A stretch of 64,000 nt of DNA from Nipponacmea schrenckii (taxonomy: Eukaryota; Mollusca; Gastropoda; Lottiidae): NCBI GenBank assembly GCA_030562195.1, contig JAUJPP010000003.1, positions 45,328,602 through 45,392,601 of the forward strand, in the 5' to 3' direction. The notes under the pieces were generated by a model, which was not told the origin of the DNA, did no database searches, and was given only the letters and a program-made list of their open reading frames with translations. The translations under genes and the position numbers were made by a program. Each line of letters starts with the position of its first letter. Within the stretch, counting starts at the first letter, position 1. This document shows, piece by piece, positions 1-11,790 of this stretch.

Positions 1-975
1 AAACTTCAGTAGGCCTTCAACTAAACTGGAATGTAGATTCAACTAAAAACACCAGGAACCAGTATTCAATAACAATAATATTTAATGCACCATTAGTGCA
101 TATTTGTTAGTTGTCTGTGTCCTATTACCACCAGTAGTTTGGCTTCAGCAAGGAGTATCTCGGTGATCACGTGGTGAGTAAATTATAACGTAAAGTGATC
201 AACTACTGCGTAATAATTGTTCACCGGCGAAATACAACTATGAATCAACCTCTGATCAAACAACCTCAACTTTATTTCTAACTCTTTTCCTCAGGTTTTA
301 TTAGAATACAGACTCGTCATTCCACGACTTTAATCCCTTAAATCTAATTGTGACCTGCAAGTTGCTTAAAATCGATGAAAACAATTTGAACCAGTGATTG
401 GGGATAGCAAGACCTTTTAGCTTGTCACGTAACGCATAATAACAAATACAAGTTTTTGCCTTTTGCTTCACTTCTCTGATAATCACATTGAGCAAGTCCA
501 TTACTAAACTTGGAATTTTTTCTTTAGCTTCGTGATCCCGGTTTTAATGTAGAATTTTTATTGAGTTTAATGGAAATTGGTGAAAAAAACTGACATCTTG
601 AAGAGTTTATGTAACTCTGTTCAATAAGCTGATGTCTTAAGAAAATAAAGGTAAATGTTATGTATAAAAACATCAATCGATTTATTCAATTGTTTTAAAC
701 TAATCTATGCACTGTAACAATCTCTATTGTAATAACAATCCTTCATTAATTCGCCTACAATACGTATTGTGATAGCAAGGTTGAAATGTTTTCCATGGAG
801 TCCGAAATAATTTTGTTACCCTAAACAGACCCGAAATAAACGAAAAAAAAGTCATCTCTGTCAAGCACATCACAGGGGAATCTGAACACACACAAAAAAA
901 AGTTATTGTCACATACACAGTTCTCGCCCTAAAAAAATCTCGTCTCTAAAAGTCAATGCACGTGCACATTTGGAA
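1..975. other. Intergenic, no recognised gene
   Basis: AT-rich DNA with only short chance ORFs (under 70 codons) and homopolymer runs. No domain, splice-supported exon or RNA gene could be recognised on either strand. Confidence 0.6.
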
Positions 976-1680
976 GTGGCCATGATAAATCATGGTTGAG
1001 ACTTGTGGTTCAGTCCATTTCTAAACACACCTTTCAATGGTAAATGGTATTCATTAGACTAAAAATCCATAAAACTGGTTTCGTATTGCTATAGAGATCT
1101 TGGCTATCGTGTGTCAGATAGTTGAACATGGTGTTTCCTGTGGTGGAGTGACGTAACTTTTTGACGTATAATCAGGGAAGCCTTCCAAGTACTGAAAACT
1201 TTACTTAAAGGTACAAGTAATTTGTTTAAGACACAGTGTTTATATTTATCTTATGAGCGACATATCAGTTATTTTCAGTGCTAAATAAATGTCTTCATAT
1301 ATCAAACAATAAAACAGAAGTAACCTGATTAAATTAACACTATTCTGAAAGAAAAAAACAGAAAACAAAACACTTTTATCATCAATCAAACCGAATGTAA
1401 ACTTAATGTTACACTCTTTTTATCTTCTTACAGTTATTGCAATTGTATCTATAATCTTTACAAGCAGCTCATGTTCATGAAGGTTTTTTTTAAAATCAAT
1501 AGATTCGTGTATGTTAAAGTGATCAGCACACAGTATACTTTAGTAGACAAGAAATATGGACAATGTATAAAACCTTTTTGTAAAGTAAGAAAGTGGCCAT
1601 GATAAATCAGTTCAGTCCATTTCTAAACTCACCTTTCAATGGTAAATGGTATTCATTAGACTAAAAATCCATAAAACGTC
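976..1680. repeat. Direct duplication flanking about 510 bp
   Basis: A block of about 90 bp at roughly 976-1078 (from 'gtggccatgataaatca' to 'ccataaaac') recurs in the same orientation at about 1592-1676. The first copy carries about 17 extra bases near its start; the rest is nearly identical. The second copy runs straight into the degenerate repeat that begins near 1678. This could be the remnant of an element with direct terminal repeats or a segmental duplication; no coding capacity lies between the copies. Confidence 0.7.
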
Positions 1681-2340
1681 AGTCCGTCGGTCACACCGTA
1701 TACAATTGCTCGTACACGCTCAAGAAGGCGCAATTTGAGGCATTTTGATGAAACTTGATATGAGCGTTAATGATCACGTAAGGATGAGCCCTATTGAAAA
1801 TCAGCGAAATCGAAAAATATTTAGGATGAGTTATTGCCCTTGTTCTTGAAAGGCTCGTAAACACTCTACTGTGTGTACTTCTTGACAGGTTTTTATGAAA
1901 CTTGGTGTGGGAGTGTGTTATAACTCAAGGGTGAACCTTGATTGAAAATCATCGAAAAAAAATATATCAAGTATGAGTTATTGTCCTTGTTCTTTCACAT
2001 TCACACGTTCAATTTTAACTTCTTAACACTCTAGGAAAAACAATTGATAAAGGATTTTGATGTAAACACTTTTGACGAAACTGATTGAAATTGTTAATTA
2101 TCAAAAATACCGAAAAATATTTTATGAGTTATTGCATAGTTAGAAGGTACAATTCTTGACAGATTCTAATGAAACTTGGTAGTATTGTAAATTTTATCAG
2201 CCCAAAAAAGAAGTGTACGATTGAAGGGTGAATATGTCTTTCTGGGGATTGTTACTGTACTGTCAAGTTTTTGTTCAAATTCAACGCTGACAGTGGGCAT
2301 ATATTACCTTGCCTGGTAAGCTATCTTTTAAATGTGGATT
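1678..2340. repeat. Degenerate tandem-core repeat element (1.7-2.3 kb)
   Basis: It starts with 'cgtcagtccgtcggtc', then holds three to four diverged units of about 120-150 bp. Each unit carries phrases such as 'atgaaacttggt', 'attgaaaatcatcgaaaa' and 'tgagttattgcccttgttc'. It ends near 'gtgggcatatattaccttgcctgg' (about 2285-2315). An inverse copy of that end phrase occurs at about 50,695 and 50,828, so this is an old copy of the same broad class as the 46.5 and 50.7 kb arrays. No ORF. Confidence 0.6.
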
Positions 2341-2744
2341 TGCTCTTCCCTTGGTGATGGTCATTACATGTATAATGAAAAATATTAGCTCCTATTTTAT
2401 TAAAACAATCTGACAGTTTCTATGAGATTGAAATGAGGATCACGCGACTGAATGCCGGATATTGCAGTGTGAATGGAAGATTTAGGGATGGAAATTGGAA
2501 CAGATAGAAGATGTTTGTTTGAAACACTATTTACTTTATAATGTATTTGGAAGATAATACCATTGGAAAATCAGAAGTAGCATGAACAAAATGACTGAAA
2601 AATGGCTTTAATGTGTTTTCAAACAAAAGAGATAAAAAGGGTAACTAGTGGTACAGGCTAGTGATTCTTTGAGTCTTATGCTCTGGTTAGAAGGCGACTA
2701 TCAGAAGTGAAAAAGAAGAGGGCCTAAAGTAAGGCAAGAGAGAA

Positions 2745-5700
2745 ATGGAAGGTGAAATCCGCATGTAGTTTAATTTTGAACTTACATGCCTAATCACTAT
2801 ATTTCAAATTCTTTATTCTAAAGTCCACATTCTATGCATGCCAATTACAAATTTCTAGCCTTCTGTCGTCTAATTTTAACTGTGAGATCTTATAATCTTA
2901 ATTCTTCATTTATAATTGTAACTTCTTATTTCTAATTTCCAAACTTGTATTTCCAAATTACATATTTTATATTCCTTTTTGTCTATTTTTATTGTTGAAT
3001 TAAAGTTTTCATTTTTTACATTTTAGATTAGTAATATTCAATTGTTTATTACAATGATTTATTACATTTTACACATTTCGTTTCAAAAAATCTAACAAAA
3101 TGAAAAATAGGGAACCAGAATGAGGTAGTCAAAATGAGAACTGCGTGAAATCCGCCTAAAGTATTTTGTTCACAATAACCGCTCCTTTACATACACTGGT
3201 AAATCACGTCTTCAATTACGACAACCACCAATGTATTGAGTTAGGGCTTCGTCCCTATTTTTTGGCAAATTTTTGTGGCCAATGACCAATTTTTATGGCT
3301 GGCCAGTGGCTGTGTATAAAGAATCTTATTATGAATTACAATTTTATGATAAAAAGGCGAATTTTTTAATAAAATCTAAAATATAATTTCTTCTGGAACT
3401 CTTTATTCATTTGAATGTGAGATTTTGAGATAAATATGGTGCCTATACCAGGAAATGTAGCCATATTGTACAGTACACAGTGATGGTGGGACAGATATTT
3501 TGATGGAAATGGCAAAATCCCAACCACATGGTTTCTTCAAAAATTTCAATATAATAGTATTTTCATGCAAAGCTTAGTTACTGGCCAGTTAGAGATGAAG
3601 ATTCGTCATGCTCAATTTTCAACAGTCCACGCTGGTGGTGGTGGGGCAGATATTTTGATGGAATTGGCAGAATCCTAACCACATGGTGCCTTCAGAACTG
3701 TGAATGTCCCCAAAATTTCAATGTTATGGTATTTTCAATCAAAAATTTAGTTACTGGCCAGTCAGTGATGAAGACTTTTTGAGGCCAATTTTTGAACAGT
3801 CCACGTTGAGGCCACCATGAGGTAGAGATTCTGCCAATTCCAAAAAAAAAAAAAATCCGCTCACCACCCTCAGCGTGGACTGTTCAAAAATTAGCCATTT
3901 TTCCAAAATTGACATGAAGAGTCTTTATTTCTAAATGGCCAGTCACTAAGTTTGGCATTAAAATACCATTATATTGTAATTTTTGATATATTCACAGGTC
4001 TGAAGGCACCATGTGGTTAGGATTCTGCTAATTCCATCAAAACTTGGACTTTTCAAAACTTTGCTATTTTTCAATAATTGGCCATTGGCCGTTGGCCAAT
4101 GTCTTCATCTCAGACTGGCCAGTCAATATGTTTGCCATGGAAATACCATTATATTGGAATACTTGAAATGTTCACAGGTTTGAATGCACCATGTGGTTAG
4201 GATTCAGCGGATTCCAGCAAAAATTATGCCCCACCATCTTCAGTGTGGACTGTTCACAAATTGACCATTTGGCCATGAAGAGTCTTTATCACTGACTGGC
4301 CAGTAGCTAAGTCTGGCATGAAAATACCATTTCATTGGAATTTTTTATTTATTCATAGGTCTGAAGGCACCATGTGGTTAGGATTCTGCTAATTCCATCA
4401 AAATATCTGCCCCACCATCATCACTGTGGACTGCTCAAAAATTGGCTTGAAGAGTCTTCATCTCTGACTGACCAGTAAATAAGTTTGGCATGAAAATACT
4501 GTTATATTAGAATTTTCGATATATTTACAGGTCTGAAGAAACCATGTGGTTGGGATTTTGCCAATTTCATCAAAATATCTGTCCCACCACCATCACTGTG
4601 GACTGTACAATATGGCATTTGTCAAAACATTTCCTGGTATAGGCACCATATTTATCTCAAAGTCTCACATTCCAATGAATAAATAGTACCAGAAGAAATT
4701 ATATTTTAGAATTTATTAAAAACTTCGCTTTTTTATCATAAAATTGTAATTCATAATAAGATTCTTTATACACAGCCACTGGCCGGCCATAAAAATTGGT
4801 CATTGGACACAAAAATTGGCCAAAAAATAGGGACGAAACCCTAACTCAATACATTGGTGGTTGTCGTAATTGTAGACATGATTTACCAGTGTATGTAAGG
4901 GGGCGGTTATTATGAACAAAATACTTTAGGCGGATTTCACCCAGTTCTCATTTTGACTACGTCATTCTGGTTCCCTATTTTTATACGCCCACATATAATG
5001 TGGACGTATATTGCGGTTGACCCTGTCCGTCCGTCCACAATTGATTGTGGCCACAATAGAGACCACAGTTTTCATCGGATTACAATGAAACTTGGTATGT
5101 GTCTCTGTCATCATAAAATCTCGGTTCCTTTCGAAAACCAGCTTTCTGACTTTTACGGTTGGTGAGTTATGCCCCCTTTCTTAGTGAGAATTCGTCAAAT
5201 TCAGCTTGTGGGCGCGATACAGGCCACAATTTTTGTCCAATCTTTTAGAAACTTGGTATGTGTCTCTATCATCATAAAATCTTGGTTCCTTTCGAAAATC
5301 AGCTTTCTGACTTTTACGGTTGGTGAGTTATGCCCCCTTTCTTAGTGAGAATTTGTCAAATTCAGCTTGTAGGGTGGGCGCGATACAGGCCACAATTTTT
5401 GTTCAATCTTTTCGAAACTTGGTATGTGTCTCTATCATCATAAAATCTTGGTTCCTTTCGAAAATCAGCTTTCTGACTTTTACGGTTGGTGAGTTATGCC
5501 CCCTTTCTTAGTGAGAATTTGTCAAATTCAGCTTGTAGGTGTGATACAGGCTACAATGTTTATCCAAACATTTTTATATGCCCACATATATTGTGGACGT
5601 ATATTGCGGTTGACCCTGTCTGTCCGAATCTCGGTTCCTTTCGAAAATCAGCCTTCTGCCTTTAACGGTTGGTGAGTTATGCCCCCTTTCTTAGTGAGAA

Positions 5701-6250
5701 TTCGTCAAATTCAGCTTGTGGGTGTGATACAGGCTACAATGTTTATCCAAACATTTTTATATGCCACATATAATTCTGACTTTTACGGTTGGTGAGTTAT
5801 GCCCCCTTTCTGATTGCTGTTGGTGGGCGTATAGCCTTGTGGGCGTCCGCTCGTTTCATTTTGTTTGATTTTTTGAAACGAAATGTTACGATTGTCAAAA
5901 CTAAATGTTCGTAATGATGAATTCTTTGGTCATTTACTAGAAAAAGACAGTAAGTATGTTTAAAATGTAATTAATCATTGTAATAAACAATTGAATATTA
6001 CTAATCTAGAATGTAAAAAATGAAAACTTTAATTCAACAACAAAAATAGACAAAAAGGAATATAAAATATGTAATTTGGAAATACAAGGTAAAATTATAA
6101 ATGAAGAATTTAGATTATAAGATCTCACAGTTAAAATTAGACGACAGAAGGCTAGAAATTTGTAATTGGCATGCATAGAATGTGGACTTTAGAATAAAGA
6201 ATTTGAAATATAGTGATTAGGCATGTAAATGCGGATTTCATCTTCCATAG
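2745..6250. mobile_element. Foldback (inverted-repeat) element, about 3.5 kb
   Basis: The left arm (about 2745-3500) reappears in reverse complement at about 4570-4982 plus 5857-6243. The outer arms share 'tgaaatccgcat', 'catgcctaatcactatatttcaa' and hundreds of further near-identical bases. The inner arms share the GGCGGATTTCAC / GTGAAATCCGCC end, the 'ttagggcttcgtccct' block and the 'tttcctggtataggcaccat' block. The centre (3480-4570) holds subrepeats of about 150-190 bp that switch orientation around 3850. The sequence GTGAAATCCGC ends both the outer and inner inverted repeats, suggesting a nested or composite non-autonomous DNA element. No transposase ORF is visible, and target duplications could not be fixed. 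Confidence 0.85.
4983..5853 (+). mobile_element. Palindrome-ended tandem-core element nested in the foldback arm
   Basis: This 871-bp insertion splits the right arm of the foldback element. The uninterrupted left arm (about 3093-3111) predicts an empty site 'ccctatttttcattttgtt'. Here the sequence reads 'ccctattttt', then the insert, then 'tttcattttgtt', which implies a 3-bp TTT duplication. The insert starts with ATACGCCCAC, and its inverse GTGGGCGTAT lies at 5823-5832. A palindrome, ATACGCCCACATATAATGTG plus GACGTAT, occupies 4983-5009 and recurs at about 5577-5602. The body holds five units of about 161-183 bp marked by 'ggtgagttatgccccc' at 5161, 5322, 5488, 5671 and 5791. The architecture resembles molluscan pearl / Helitron-associated non-autonomous elements; that class assignment is inference. 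Confidence 0.8.
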
Positions 6251-9200
6251 AAATCCACTATAACTGAAAAATTTTACACGGGGGACCAGTATCATGTATT
6301 TGGTAGGAAATTTTTGGCTGATTGTATCCTTAAAATGGCTGTTTCATCATTTGTTTTTCTAACAATTTCTAAAAGACATTCAGTGAATGTACTCTTATTC
6401 TGTATACAGTAGGAAACATGGTGTCGGCGAAAAAAAAAACGAAGAGAAAAGCCGTTGTTATATTTCCTGTTATTCTCGTCAACTTTGTCAACCTAATCAG
6501 TTACAAGTGACTGGATTAAAGACTGGTGTCAGTTTATAATAATTGAAGAAAATTGACAGATTAAATCAATAAACACAAACTCTTACTTTAGTTAACAGTG
6601 ATATAGCTATCATAATTAGAAACTATACCTGCCAGTGCACGATGTTTACAAACTGAATATCATGACGATACATAGCTGGTTCTTGAAGTTTCTGGGAGTT
6701 TCTTAATAGACATAGTGTGTATATTACAGCACATGTTAGTATTTCGACACAAAATGTCCCTTTTGACAGCAGGGGTTATTTTATAGCTTTAACACACAAT
6801 GTTAACAACAATTTCATGTGAAAAAAAATTTCTTTGAATGACAAAGACCGTATCCAAAACACATTATTCTATAAACCTGGTAAATAGCAGTAACAATTCC
6901 AAACGTTACCATGATTAAAGTACAACATAAAAGGATAGTATGCAAATCAGATGGGTAATTCTGATAGAAAGTTTTGGAATAAAGTAGATTAGATTAGTGC
7001 TTGCTGGTCGTAAACTGTCTTACTTCAACAATAATGTCACATTTATTTCGTTAATTGGAAGAAAAAAACTCATCTCCAGAATTTGACTGGCTAGGAAGTT
7101 TATACAGTTTGCGACAATAAGATGCTAATTCAATTTTGAAAATGGCTTGAGAAATAATTGAATAGAAGATTGAATGCAATGAATATACAATTCCAGAATG
7201 ACAAACTGAACTGAGCTGGTGGATGTTATTCATAGCATTGCCAAACTTTGATAACAAGAGCAACAGATGAAATTATTATGTAAACACGGATGTCATAGAA
7301 AGCAATTCTCTGAACTAGAAATCAAATCTTGAAAAAGAAACATCGATTTTTTAAAAAGGCACTACGTTTATGCTCCTTATGGAGCCCTAGACTAACACAA
7401 TATCATTTTAATTGAACACTAGTTTAAAATAGTTGGGACAACACTCCTATAACAGTAATGACAAAATGAAGAATGTAAAAAAATTTGAGTCAACAATTCA
7501 TGACGGCATTGCATTGAAAGTAACAAATATTTAAAAAATTAATAAATTATTTAAAAGTCAATTTCATCAACTCGGACGTCATAGAGAGCACTTCATTAGG
7601 CCAGTTAATGGTGTAATGTGGATAATGGACATGAAGCTTGGTTTTGAAGAAGAAATTTGAATTTGCCAGACATAGCAGTGAATCGATCCGGTAATAAAGT
7701 TCCAATTTCCCTTCGCCTGATTGTGTTTTAACATCTTCATCGCGGCTATTTATCAACCTTAGTATAGCTCCAGTCAAACGTTAATCCTAAATAATAGTCT
7801 CATTAACAGGTTTTTATGGTCAAACATGGTTGGAACAACAAAATATTAGTTTCAGATAAGCATCATCATCTTATTCTTAATGTTCTTTTTCCAAACAGAT
7901 TACAAATAACGTATATATATATATAATAAAAAAAATATAAGTATCGTATGTCCTCAGGACTATACTCTGACCGTCCAAAGACACATAACATTGCCAGTCC
8001 AATAGAGTATAGAATCACCAGTTTTGTCAAAACTGCAATTAACTCTAATTCTTCGGGGACTATAAAGTGTCAAAAAAACTGAACTACGATCACTTAATAT
8101 ATTGGATTTTCATCCCCCTTTAGACATGTCATATTCATTCAACTCATAATATTAAAAGGTTTAGTACATAAGTATATAGCAGACACTAGTAATATACAAC
8201 GATTTTGTCACGGTAAGTCATAATAGAATCGGTTCTTATGCGGCTTATTGAAATAACAATTTGTTTGTGACAGTTTGAATAATGTCTGTAATTCCTTATG
8301 GGATTATTGCTGAAACCCAGAATCGTGTAAGTAATTAGAAACTATATATAGCACATTTACATATCAGAAACACTGGAAGCAATTTGGCATACAAAAATAT
8401 GGCGCATATTGTGCTGAGCTTAAAACGTTGAAGAGACATTATTGCAATATAGAGTTTCAAAACAACCTTCGTACGAGTAAAAATTACTCCTTATTAGTGC
8501 TAGGGCACTGACTCACTGATATGTATCGTTAGAGGGAAAAGGTTGTGGAATCAAATTATTGTTTGGTATATTAAGCTAAAAAAAAAGGTTTTTAGAAGGT
8601 ATAAACAGATTTACATGTGACATTACATTCAGTATATCACACAGACTTTAATAAGCAAAGAGATACGGAATGATAAGTTTAAAAATGAAGTTGCAAGTAA
8701 ATGTATTTGAGGGGGGGTTGACAACCTTATCGTTCGAGGTAGATTTCAATCAAAAAACATATTAAGTTTATATCCATTCTATTTGGCATTATGGAAAAAA
8801 ATTAGCTCAATCGCTTCAGTAGTTTGTCAGATATCGGTCCGTAAATATAATCTATTTATAGAACACAATGGAGTATTCCTCTGCAGGATATACTCGTTCT
8901 GGGTAGACCAGATCCCATTGATGATGAATGATCAAAAACGTTTTAGAACTAATTATTACTTTATTATTTATTTATTCAATATTCTCTTTCCAAATGCGAT
9001 ATATCACCTCTGTCCATATGATAAAAAACATTTATAATTACTACCTTTATCTTTTACAGTGATAGATATAAGAAGAATATGTACTGTAGTAATAGTATAT
9101 TTTCAGGACTACTTTTTCATAATTACTTTATATTAATTAAAAGAATATATAATTTAATCATAGTATTTATTTTACAGATCTACCTTACAAAAACTACTTT

Positions 9201-11035
9201 ATTTTACTAAGAGTTATCATCACGATAACTGTAAACACAACTTTAACCCTGTGCCAGTGCCTTTTATTGAATTACGTTGGCAGTTGACATTTATGAGTAC
9301 CACGTCATCAGCTAAATAAACCTTTTCTACGTTTGTCGTTCAGATTTGTATTGGGGAAATCCAGAAGTCACTTGATGTCCCATAAATCATTACGTCACAT
9401 GTAAACAGAGAAATTTTATGATTGGTGGGTAGGGGTGTTTTGACATGTGCTAATCCATTGTTTTAGCACTCCAATTATGTGGTTATTGGTGCATATCGAT
9501 GCCTAAAAGGTGCCTAAAGTTTTCTACGGCATGAAAGACAATATTTTAACAACATGATCGTTAATTACGTAAGGTTTGCATGTGTTTGCAAAATGTTCAA
9601 AAAAACTGCCATTTTTCCAAAAGGATATCTCGCTTACAATTTATCTGATTTTTACAAACTTTGGCTTCAACTAAAGCTTACGATGTCCTCTATAACGTTA
9701 CTTTTTTGTTATAAAATAAATTGTTTTTTAAAAATTCAATTTTTCGTAAATGCACACGCAAAATTTTGATTTCTATCAATATCTCCAAAACAAAACAAAA
9801 TTTTCCAAAAAGCCAACGTAATTTTGTAGAGATACATGTAGACTTGTGTTGTGCAGATTTCAGATAGGTGGATAAGAACTGGTTGAAATCGTCTATTTTT
9901 TGTACAAAGGTATAGGGTTGTCAACCCCCTTAAAGTCCATGAAGATTTGGGGCCGATGAACCATAGGAAAGCAATGACACTCCATCTAATGGAGGAAAGC
10001 AGGAATATCAAAATAATATTATGATATTATAATAATATTACAATGATCAGTTTCAGTTACATAAAAACAACAAATAAGTGATTCTTCTCTGTTGGTATTT
10101 GGAATCATTTAGTCATGAAACATCATTTCATTTCATATTTGAACGCATCGAATACTCATGGGAATCATTTGAAAGACATTCATGTCACGACATTACTAGA
10201 ACGTAAAAAGACGTCTTTTCAACTTGATCAAAAGGGTCATCATGCTTCCTTATCATCAACACTGCTTTAATATCATGATGTGATTAACGTCATGAATTTC
10301 AATCGAAACGACAAGAGTGTGAAGCCGAAGGTAATTTTTTGTTTTAATGAAAACGTGATAAATGAAATCTCTATTTGACTACTGTTCTGGCTAGAATTAC
10401 AATGTTTTAGGTCAATATGTTCCAATTATAGATTTCAACAATTAACAGTTTTCAAATTCAAACCGTTTTGATAAAATGGCCAAAGGGCTACAAAATGCCA
10501 TAAAATTTATTTTCATGTTGTAAATGATGAGCCTACGAATGTTATTCAAGAGCATGCCAGATGCTCGATAATATATTTCAAATGGAGAGGAACGAGTATG
10601 GTTCATCAGCCTTGATTTCTTGAAGTCCTCCTCTCGTTTCTAGAAATATCTGGAGAAATCAACGCATTTGAATAGATGATTAAGATTGTTAATAAGAACA
10701 TTACCTGACTGTCTGAGTCTATTGGAATGTTGTAGAGAGATTTGTAATTAGATTATCCAGATCTAGAAGTGAAGTATTTCACTAGTTAATGAAGTCGCGT
10801 CTCAACATTTATTAGTTTACAATATAAACACCAATAGAATTTTAAGACTCTTACTTCACCAACCGATTCCTCTTCTTCCGTTAGATTGCCAAAGTTTCAA
10901 CACTTGATACGAGACTTGATTTAGACATGGATTAATGCAAGTGATGTTTCATTACCTTAAACTTGTATTATGATTGTAAACTATGTCAACAGGTGATATA
11001 CACTACATTGCCATCTAATATTCACTAATGCATAC
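6251..11035. other. Intergenic, no recognised gene
   Basis: About 4.8 kb of AT-rich sequence. ORFs here are at most 91 codons, lack recognisable domains and lack convincing splice context. A short (AT)n run lies near 7911-7925. Nothing else could be supported. Confidence 0.55.
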
Positions 11036-11039
11036 TTAA

Positions 11040-11790
11040 ACATGCATATGAGCTTGCTTCATAATGTAACCAAGATTTTATTGTTGTTACTGAACAAAAT
11101 ATTTAAAGACGATTATATATCTATGATTTTACACCACCATGTTGTAACTGTACAGAAATGTAACAAGAATATCATGTATAGATTTTACATCATTGTTACT
11201 GAACAGAAATTGACCAAGAGTTTCATGTTTAGATTTTACAACCACATGTTGTTACTGTACAGAAATGTAACAAGAGTATCATGTTTAGATTTTACAACCA
11301 CATGTTGTTACTGTACAGTAATGTAACAAGAGTATGATGTATAGATTTTACAACATCATGCTGTTACTGAATAGAAATTGACCAAGAGTAACATGTTTAG
11401 ATTTTAAACACCAATTCTCATACTGTACAGAAATGTAATAAGAGTATCATGTATAGATTTTACAACACCATGCTGTTACTGAACAGAAATTGACCAAGAG
11501 TATCATGTTTAGATTTTAAACACCATGCTGTTACTGTACAGAAATGTAATAAGAGTATCATGTATAGATTTTACAACACCATGCTGTTACTGAACAGAAA
11601 TTGACCAAGAGTATCATGTTTAGATTTTACAACATCATGATGTTACTGAACAGAAATTAACCAAGAGTATCATGTTTAGATTTTACAACATCGTGTTGTT
11701 ACTGTACAGAAGTGTACCAAAGGTATCATGTTTCTATGTAATCAAAATTCAACAATATCATGATGTTACTAACCAAGAGTATCATGTCTC
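11040..11790 (+). repeat. Minisatellite, 56-60 bp unit, about 13 copies
   Basis: The unit is marked by 'ttactgtacagaaatgtaac' or 'ttactgaacagaaattgacc', followed by 'aagagtatcatg', 'tagattttacaac' and 'atgctg'. Two subtypes differ at the TGTACAG/TGAACAG and GTAAC/TTGACC positions. Along the array they run roughly T-A-T-T-A-T-A-T-A-A-T, so much of it behaves as a dimer of about 115 bp. The 94-codon ORF at 11,042-11,326 is simply a read-through of these units. Confidence 0.9.

Noticed and set aside
4953..5511. Two ORFs of 63-70 codons
   Set aside because: They are translations of the tandem units of the inserted repeat element and share repeated peptide phrases for that reason.
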